Shown in pieces: positions 7,592 through 10,683 of a DNA stretch of 10,683 bases. Each line of letters starts with the position of its first letter. Position 1 is the first letter of the stretch. The stretch is from Oscillospiraceae bacterium (GTDB lineage: Bacteria > Bacillota > Clostridia > Oscillospirales > Acutalibacteraceae), in contig JAQXHW010000163.1 in the NCBI GenBank assembly GCA_029007475.1, positions 1 to 10,683 of the forward strand, written 5' to 3'. Made by a program: the position numbers and the translations under genes. The notes beneath the pieces are model-generated. The model saw nothing but the letters and a program-made list of their open reading frames with translations. It had not been told where the DNA came from and did not search any database.

Positions 7592-8365
7592 TTATCTACC
7601 GTTTCCTTGTCCGTTACCCTGTCCGTTGGCGTTTGTGCAGCCGTTTCCGTTACAGTTATTCAGGCAGCCGTTATTGTTATTTTTATGTGATTCAGAACCC
7701 TCAGCCGAGGAGTTCATAAGCTCGCGGATTTCTCTCATTGTCATTCCTTTAATCTGCTCTGCGGTAATTTCGGGATTTACTGCAGAAACCTCTAAATATG
7801 CACGGTATTTTCCGTATGAAAGACCTACCTCATGGGCTTTTTCAACCTCCTCAGTCTTTGCCCGGTAGCAGTAGGTGTTTTTCTGCTCCTTTGCTGTGGC
7901 TTCTAACTCAGCAAATACTCTATCGGTCTGGGCATCGTCGTTTCCGACAACGGTGATAGTCAATTCCTCATTATCACTTAGCAGGTTTTGAATTTTTTCT
8001 TCCTTAATTATGTTATCCACGGCGTCGCCGTAGTTTTGATGCATAATATCGAGGCTTTCAGCCAAACTTTTTCCGTCATCGTTGTGAGCCTCAACTGAAA
8101 TTACCCTGTCAAATCTGTTGATGCTTAGCTGAATAGACGGGTTAATGTCCATGCTGATTTCTGCGGTAGGGGAGAAGTAAAGGATATTCCCGCCTACTAA
8201 AAGCAGAATTAAACAGGCCGCCGCAGCAATTAAATAGGGGTATATAACGGCTTTCTTTCCGGTATAACCGTTAGTTTGTTTTTTAATGAAACTTAGGGTG
8301 CTTTCCTTTAGTTTGTCATCAGCTTCAACAAGGTCAAAAGAAGCCTTTAATTTTTCATTCATCAT
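7592..8365 (-). CDS. Membrane anti-sigma factor with RsgI-like domain and Cys/Asn/Gly-rich tail
   Basis: This 257-residue protein is predicted to hold the adjacent ECF sigma factor at the membrane. Residues 1-39 are a short cytoplasmic segment and residues 40-63 a single transmembrane helix. Residues 67-105 match the RsgI middle segment: ISMDINPSIQLSINRFDRVI with the Asn-Pro pair N75-P76. In studied RsgI proteins the Asn-Pro bond is cut autoproteolytically as part of signalling. Residues 106-217 form a mixed helical domain containing SYGKYRAYLE and GMTMREIREL, common in RsgI-like partners of ECF sigma factors. Residues 224-257 are low complexity, rich in Asn and Gly, with C234, C238 and C243. 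There is no carbohydrate-binding module. The ATG at 8365 follows AGGAGG by 5 nt; the ATG at 8362 is equally possible. A GTG at 8371 overlaps the ribosome binding site and is rejected. It overlaps the sigma gene by 11 nt, indicating translational coupling. Confidence 0.85.
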   Translation of the reverse strand: MMNEKLKASFDLVEADDKLKESTLSFIKKQTNGYTGKKAVIYPYLIAAAACLILLLVGGNILYFSPTAEISMDINPSIQLSINRFDRVISVEAHNDDGKSLAESLDIMHQNYGDAVDNIIKEEKIQNLLSDNEELTITVVGNDDAQTDRVFAELEATAKEQKNTYCYRAKTEEVEKAHEVGLSYGKYRAYLEVSAVNPEITAEQIKGMTMREIRELMNSSAEGSESHKNNNNGCLNNCNGNGCTNANGQGNGQGNGR

Positions 8366-8837
8366 AAGCACCTCCTAATTTTTCTTTAAGCATTTGCTTT
8401 GAGCGATGCAAAAGCGTGTAAACAGTATTTACGTTTTTTCCTAAAATTTTGCTTATTTCCACGGCGGTGTAGTTTTCGTAAAAATGCAGATAAACCACAT
8501 CTCGGTATTTTTGCTCAAGTGAGAGCACAGCCTCTAATACATATCGGAAATCAGGCGGAATTTCCTCTGGCTTATCAATCAATTCCTCTAAGGAAACTGT
8601 ATGCTGACGTGAAAAACTTTTGAGAAAATCCTTGCAGGCGTTCAGGGTTACACGAATTATCCATGCCTTTTCATGTTCGTCACTTTTGAACGCAACAGAG
8701 CTGAGGGCATATTTCAGAAATACCGTCTGAAATATGTCCTCGCTGTCAGCATGATTTTTAAGGCGAATCATACATAATCTGCGAACTGTGTCCGAATACT
8801 GATTTATCGCCCTTACAACCTCTTGTTCGCTGCGCAT
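8355..8837 (-). CDS. ECF-type RNA polymerase sigma-70 family factor
   Basis: This 160-residue protein has only the two sigma regions typical of group IV (ECF) factors. Region 2 covers about residues 9-75, with the core-binding stretch DSEDIFQTVFLKY and the DNA-melting/-10 reading part around EHEKAWIIRVTLNACKDFLKS. Region 4 covers about 103-155, with the helix-turn-helix YTAVEISKILGKNVNTVYTLL and RSKQMLKEKL for -35 recognition. An acidic linker joins them. GGAG lies 6-7 nt before the ATG. It starts 17 nt after the stop of the small repeat protein and overlaps the anti-sigma gene by 11 nt, so all three are almost certainly one operon. The target promoters are unknown. Coupling to an RsgI-like partner recalls SigI/RsgI of cellulolytic clostridia, but this sigma factor is ECF type, not SigI. 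Confidence 0.93.
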   Translation of the reverse strand: MRSEQEVVRAINQYSDTVRRLCMIRLKNHADSEDIFQTVFLKYALSSVAFKSDEHEKAWIIRVTLNACKDFLKSFSRQHTVSLEELIDKPEEIPPDFRYVLEAVLSLEQKYRDVVYLHFYENYTAVEISKILGKNVNTVYTLLHRSKQMLKEKLGGAYDE

Positions 8838-8854
8838 ACCTGTCTCCGTTTCTG

Positions 8855-9202
8855 TTATCTGCGCCCGTTTCTACATCCTAAACCTTTGTTTGCACAGTTA
8901 CCGCAAGAATTTTCAGAATTGTAGTTGTCACAGATTCCGTCCTTGTCCGCATCAGTAAAGTTTTGACCCTTGCCGTTACCTTTACCGCTTAAGTTACAAA
9001 CGCCGTTTCCGTTTGCAGGTTTGGTGCTGTCTGCTCGGTTGCAAATACCACTTGAGTTTTCAGAATTGTAGTTGTCGCAGATTCCGTCTTTGTTCTCGTC
9101 AGTGAAGTTTTGACCCTGATATCTTCCTGCGGCGAATACAGTGGTTGCTGTAATGCCAAGAAGCAGAGCAGCGAGACAGATAATTGTTAGTACTTTTTTC
9201 AT
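8855..9202 (-). CDS. Small exported protein with two DxDxDGICD calcium-loop-like repeats
   Basis: I do not recognise a named family. The 115-residue product has a clear signal peptide (MKKVLTIICLAALLLG, cleavage probably after VFA at residue 24). The mature part of about 91 residues holds two near-identical 21-residue repeats at 30-50 and 79-99, of the form GQNFTD-x-KDGICDNYNSENS. Each contains a D-x-[DN]-x-D-G-I-C-D loop like those of EF-hand, thrombospondin type 3 or Excalibur calcium-binding modules. Position 12 is Asn rather than the usual Glu/Asp, so affinity is uncertain. Seven Cys lie in the mature protein, and the spacer and tail are rich in Asn and Gly. The ATG at 9202 is chosen because GGAGGAA precedes it at good spacing and the signal peptide starts there; an upstream in-frame ATG at 9277 would disrupt the signal peptide. 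It is the first gene of the sigma operon. Role unknown. Confidence 0.85.
   Translation of the reverse strand: MKKVLTIICLAALLLGITATTVFAAGRYQGQNFTDENKDGICDNYNSENSSGICNRADSTKPANGNGVCNLSGKGNGKGQNFTDADKDGICDNYNSENSCGNCANKGLGCRNGRR
8910..8970 (-). repeat. 61-bp direct repeat, copy encoding residues 79-99 of the small exported protein
   Basis: It matches 9057-9117 at about 55 of 61 positions. Several of the differences are synonymous, and most of the rest fall in the variable positions of the calcium loop (NFTDADKDG here against NFTDENKDG). Confidence 0.85.
9057..9117 (-). repeat. 61-bp direct repeat, copy encoding residues 30-50 of the small exported protein
   Basis: Partner of the copy at 8910-8970. 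The copies are separated by 86 bp encoding a Cys/Asn/Gly-rich spacer. This points to an internal duplication of one calcium-loop module. Confidence 0.85.
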
Positions 9203-9247
9203 TATAAATTCCTCCGTTACTGTGATAGCCTTATAGACTTCACTACT

Positions 9248-9276
9248 AATACGACACAAAAGGGCAAAACCATTCA
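9248..9276 (-). promoter_or_regulatory. Possible ECF-type (SigW-like) promoter of the sigma operon
   Basis: On the minus strand TGAATG (9271-9276) is followed after 17 nt by CGTATT (9248-9253). This resembles the TGAAAC-N16/17-CGTA pattern of Bacillus SigW-type ECF promoters. It lies about 45 nt before the start codon, fitting autoregulation by the encoded ECF factor. Promoter specificity of this sigma is not known, so this is a hypothesis. Confidence 0.3.
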
Positions 9277-9286
9277 CTTTTAATAA

Positions 9287-9295
9287 ATTATATCA
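9287..9295 (-). promoter_or_regulatory. Extended -10 housekeeping promoter of the sigma operon
   Basis: The same TGATATAAT nonamer as upstream of tex and the rhodanese gene, about 85 nt before the start codon of the small exported protein. It would give basal expression of the operon. Confidence 0.5.
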
Positions 9296-9362
9296 TATTT
9301 TTCTGTAAAAGTATTGATTTATGAAAAAATCTTCCGTTTGTTTCTAAGTGCTTGGTTCTTAA

Positions 9363-9515
9363 ATACCTGACGAGTTCCCTCGGTTGGAAGTTTTGACGTT
9401 TGCAAGCTATAAATTCATATCATACGGCAAGCTTGATAAACGCATAGTCAAACTTGCAACAGAGTTGGACAGGCACAGAAGAAAATGCTTTACAGCAAGG
9501 CTGTATCTTATATAA
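9363..9515 (+). pseudogene. 50-codon open stretch, possible 3' remnant of an unidentified gene
   Basis: Between stops at 9360-9362 and 9513-9515 the frame reads a natural-looking, charged and helical peptide (TFASYKFISYGKLDKRIV, then KLATELDRHRRKCFTARLYLI). It has no ATG, no ribosome binding site and no upstream continuation in any frame that I could follow. The composition looks like the C-terminal end of a real protein, and it occupies an otherwise empty 399-bp gap next to the accessory genes. I cannot name the family. It may equally be a chance open stretch. Confidence 0.25.
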
Positions 9516-9534
9516 AACAACCCTCAAAAACTAA

Positions 9535-9573
9535 TTGCTACATTACTGTTTTTATGATAAAATTTAATATAAT
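9535..9573 (+). promoter_or_regulatory. Promoter of the VOC/DUF1801/GNAT group
   Basis: TTGCTA (9535-9540), a 17-nt spacer and TAAAAT (9558-9563) preceded by TGA make a good sigma-A promoter with an extended -10. A perfect TATAAT also lies at 9568-9573 but has no good -35 box. The VOC ATG is at 9602, leaving a short leader. Confidence 0.6.
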
Positions 9574-9601
9574 ACTTTTTATTAGAAGGTGAGGAATTGT
9601 T

Positions 9602-10003
9602 ATGAAATTAGATGGATTTGGATTATTTGTAAATGATATGGGTAGGATGATTCGATTCTACCGTGATGTGCTCGGTTTTGAAATTAAAGAAGACGAAAAT
9701 ACACTTAATGTTTACCTGATAAAAGACGGCACGCTCTTTATGCTGTATGAAAGAAAAAATTTTGAAAAAATGACAAGCAGAAAATATGAGTACATTAACG
9801 GTTTTAACGGACATTTTGAAATTGCATTGTATGTGGATACTTTTGAGGAAGTAGATATAGAGTACAAAAAAGCAATTTCAAAAGGTGCAACGTCTGTATT
9901 GGAACCTACCGATGAGCCTTGGGGTCAAAGAACTTGTTATATTGCAGATCCCGAAGGCAATTTAATCGAGATAGGCTCCTTTAATAAGCCTTTTGAAAGA
10001 TAA
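9602..10003 (+). CDS. VOC family (glyoxalase/bleomycin-resistance fold) protein
   Basis: The 133-residue protein has the vicinal oxygen chelate fold, made of two beta-alpha-beta-beta-beta halves. The first half starts with LDGFGLFVNDMGRMIRFYRDVLGF, and the second contains HFEIALYVDTFEEVD and ends with the hallmark YIADPEGNLIEIGSF. Metal ligands in such enzymes are usually a His/Gln in the first strand and Glu residues later. Here the first-strand position is Gly (G5), while the later Glu residues (FEIAL, LIEIG) are kept. A canonical glyoxalase I activity is therefore doubtful. Members of this family bind or modify small molecules; the substrate cannot be predicted. AGGTGAGGA lies about 6 nt before the ATG. 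It is the first of three tandem plus-strand genes with more AT-rich sequence than the window's left part. Confidence 0.88.
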   Translation: MKLDGFGLFVNDMGRMIRFYRDVLGFEIKEDENTLNVYLIKDGTLFMLYERKNFEKMTSRKYEYINGFNGHFEIALYVDTFEEVDIEYKKAISKGATSVLEPTDEPWGQRTCYIADPEGNLIEIGSFNKPFER

Positions 10004-10063
10004 TTTCCGCTCTGCCAAATACACAATCAGCAGCGAGAATCAGAACTAATGGAGGTTGTGCAA

Positions 10064-10396
10064 ATGAATGAGCAAGTAAGAGACTATATAGAAAAAATTC
10101 CAAGTGAAATTATTGATATGTTCAATGATTTAAGAAGGATTATTTTTGATAGTATTTCATGCGAACCGGAAGAAACATTATGGGCAAAAATACCGAGCTA
10201 CTATGTTGACGAATCATTTGTAAGGCTTATTCCGTTTAAGAACCATATTAATATTGAGGCACAGGCTGTAATTAAGCATAAGGAAGAATTAGCCTGCTAT
10301 AAAATTACTCCTAAGGGAATGGTGCAAATCTATCTAAAGCAGGATATACCGCATGAAGTTCTGAAACAGATATTTGCGGAAACCTTAGAGGGATAA
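10064..10396 (+). CDS. DUF1801 / YdhG-like protein
   Basis: The 110-residue protein matches the DUF1801 (YdhG/iron-chaperone-like) pattern. It has an N-terminal helix VRDYIEKIPSEI, a Pro-Tyr segment (LWAKIPSYYV, about 39-48), the characteristic FKNHINIEAQ (about 58-67) and a C-terminal ITPKGMVQIYLKQDIP. Biochemical function in the family is poorly defined; relatives of frataxin-like fold have been proposed to bind iron, but no ligand set is evident here. The ATG at 10064 is chosen because GGAGG lies 8 nt upstream. An in-frame ATG at 10049 would place that ribosome binding site inside the gene. It follows the VOC gene by 60 bp and precedes the GNAT gene by 49 bp, with no terminator between. 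Confidence 0.82.
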   Translation: MNEQVRDYIEKIPSEIIDMFNDLRRIIFDSISCEPEETLWAKIPSYYVDESFVRLIPFKNHINIEAQAVIKHKEELACYKITPKGMVQIYLKQDIPHEVLKQIFAETLEG

Positions 10397-10445
10397 ATTC
10401 TAATTTGTCGAGCTAATGAAAAATCACTTAGAAAGGCAGATATTT

Positions 10446-10683
10446 ATGATAAGAGAGATGAGAGATTCTGATTGGGATGGAATAATTGATATATATAAAC
10501 AGAGCCTTGAAAGAGGTGACGTTACTTTCCGGACAGAATGTCCGACTTACGAGGAGTGGGACAGAGGACATATTAAGGAATGTAGATTTGTATATGAACT
10601 TGACGGAAGAATTATAGGCTATACGATGATAGCTCCTACTTCAAGCAGAGATTCATACAGGGGGGTTGTAGAAGTTTCTATAT
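10446..10683 (+). CDS. GNAT family N-acetyltransferase (phosphinothricin/L-amino acid acetyltransferase-like), 5' part only
   Basis: Seventy-nine codons are visible before the window ends. The start MIREMRDSDWDGIIDIYKQ, followed by DVTFRTECPTYEEW (residues 25-38) and then a beta strand pair FVYELDGRIIGYTMIAP (about 48-64), matches the Pat/MnaT-type GNAT enzymes, which acetylate amino groups of amino acids or analogues such as phosphinothricin using acetyl-CoA. The acetyl-CoA-binding motif (Q/RxxGxG/A) would lie past the edge and cannot be checked. AAAGG lies about 9 nt before the ATG. It is the third gene of the tandem plus-strand group. The full protein is usually 160-180 residues. Confidence 0.85.
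   Translation, partial: MIREMRDSDWDGIIDIYKQSLERGDVTFRTECPTYEEWDRGHIKECRFVYELDGRIIGYTMIAPTSSRDSYRGVVEVSI

Noticed and set aside
8910..9117. CRISPR-like spaced repeats
   Set aside because: There are only two copies, 61 bp long, in frame within a coding sequence and encoding protein modules.
9203..9277. Upstream ATG (9277) for the small exported protein
   Set aside because: It would put 25 extra residues before a classic MKKVLTI signal peptide that has its own GGAGGAA.
10004..10445. Integron-type gene cassettes with attC sites between the small plus-strand genes
   Set aside because: The 60- and 49-bp gaps hold no GTTRRRY core site, matching inverse core or long inverted repeat.

Overview
The window reads as part of a strict anaerobe of the Clostridia, most likely a gut Oscillospiraceae/Ruminococcus-like organism. 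The reasons are an [FeFe]-hydrogenase maturase (HydF), a secreted protein with a C-terminal dockerin, an ECF sigma factor paired with an RsgI-like anti-sigma factor, strong AGGAGG-type ribosome binding sites, and TGnTATAAT extended -10 promoters. The species assignment is inference; no rRNA or tRNA is present to anchor it.

Layout. At the left edge is the 3' part of hydF (+), closed by a hairpin it shares with the convergent gene tex (-), an S1-domain transcription/translation accessory protein. Next on the minus strand is a 978-residue exported protein built from four 105-residue tandem repeats, Ig-like segments and a dockerin. Upstream of it, still on the minus strand, lies a small thiol/sulfur redox group: a rhodanese lipoprotein, a 65-residue ferredoxin:thioredoxin reductase catalytic-type Fe-S protein, and a thioredoxin. 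A third minus-strand group (about 7.6-9.2 kb) is a compact operon: a small exported protein with two DxDxDG calcium-loop-like repeats, an ECF sigma factor, and a membrane anti-sigma factor with the RsgI-type Asn-Pro segment and a Cys/Asn/Gly-rich tail.

A 399-bp gap (9203-9601) carries divergent promoters and a 50-codon open stretch that looks like a gene remnant. To its right, three small plus-strand genes follow in tandem: a VOC-family protein, a DUF1801/YdhG-like protein and the start of a GNAT acetyltransferase. By eye these are more AT-rich than the rest of the window and look like an accessory group.

How the parts may work together (inference). The ferredoxin pool served by the [FeFe]-hydrogenase could reduce the FTR-like protein, which would reduce the neighbouring thioredoxin. 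The sigma/anti-sigma pair probably controls its own operon, possibly through a SigW-like promoter, with the small exported repeat protein as co-regulated output or as signal. No CRISPR array, transposase, phage gene or complete defence system is visible. The most unusual items are the three-gene sigma operon, the FTR-like/thioredoxin pair with a shifted CxC motif, and the alternating repeat architecture of the dockerin protein.
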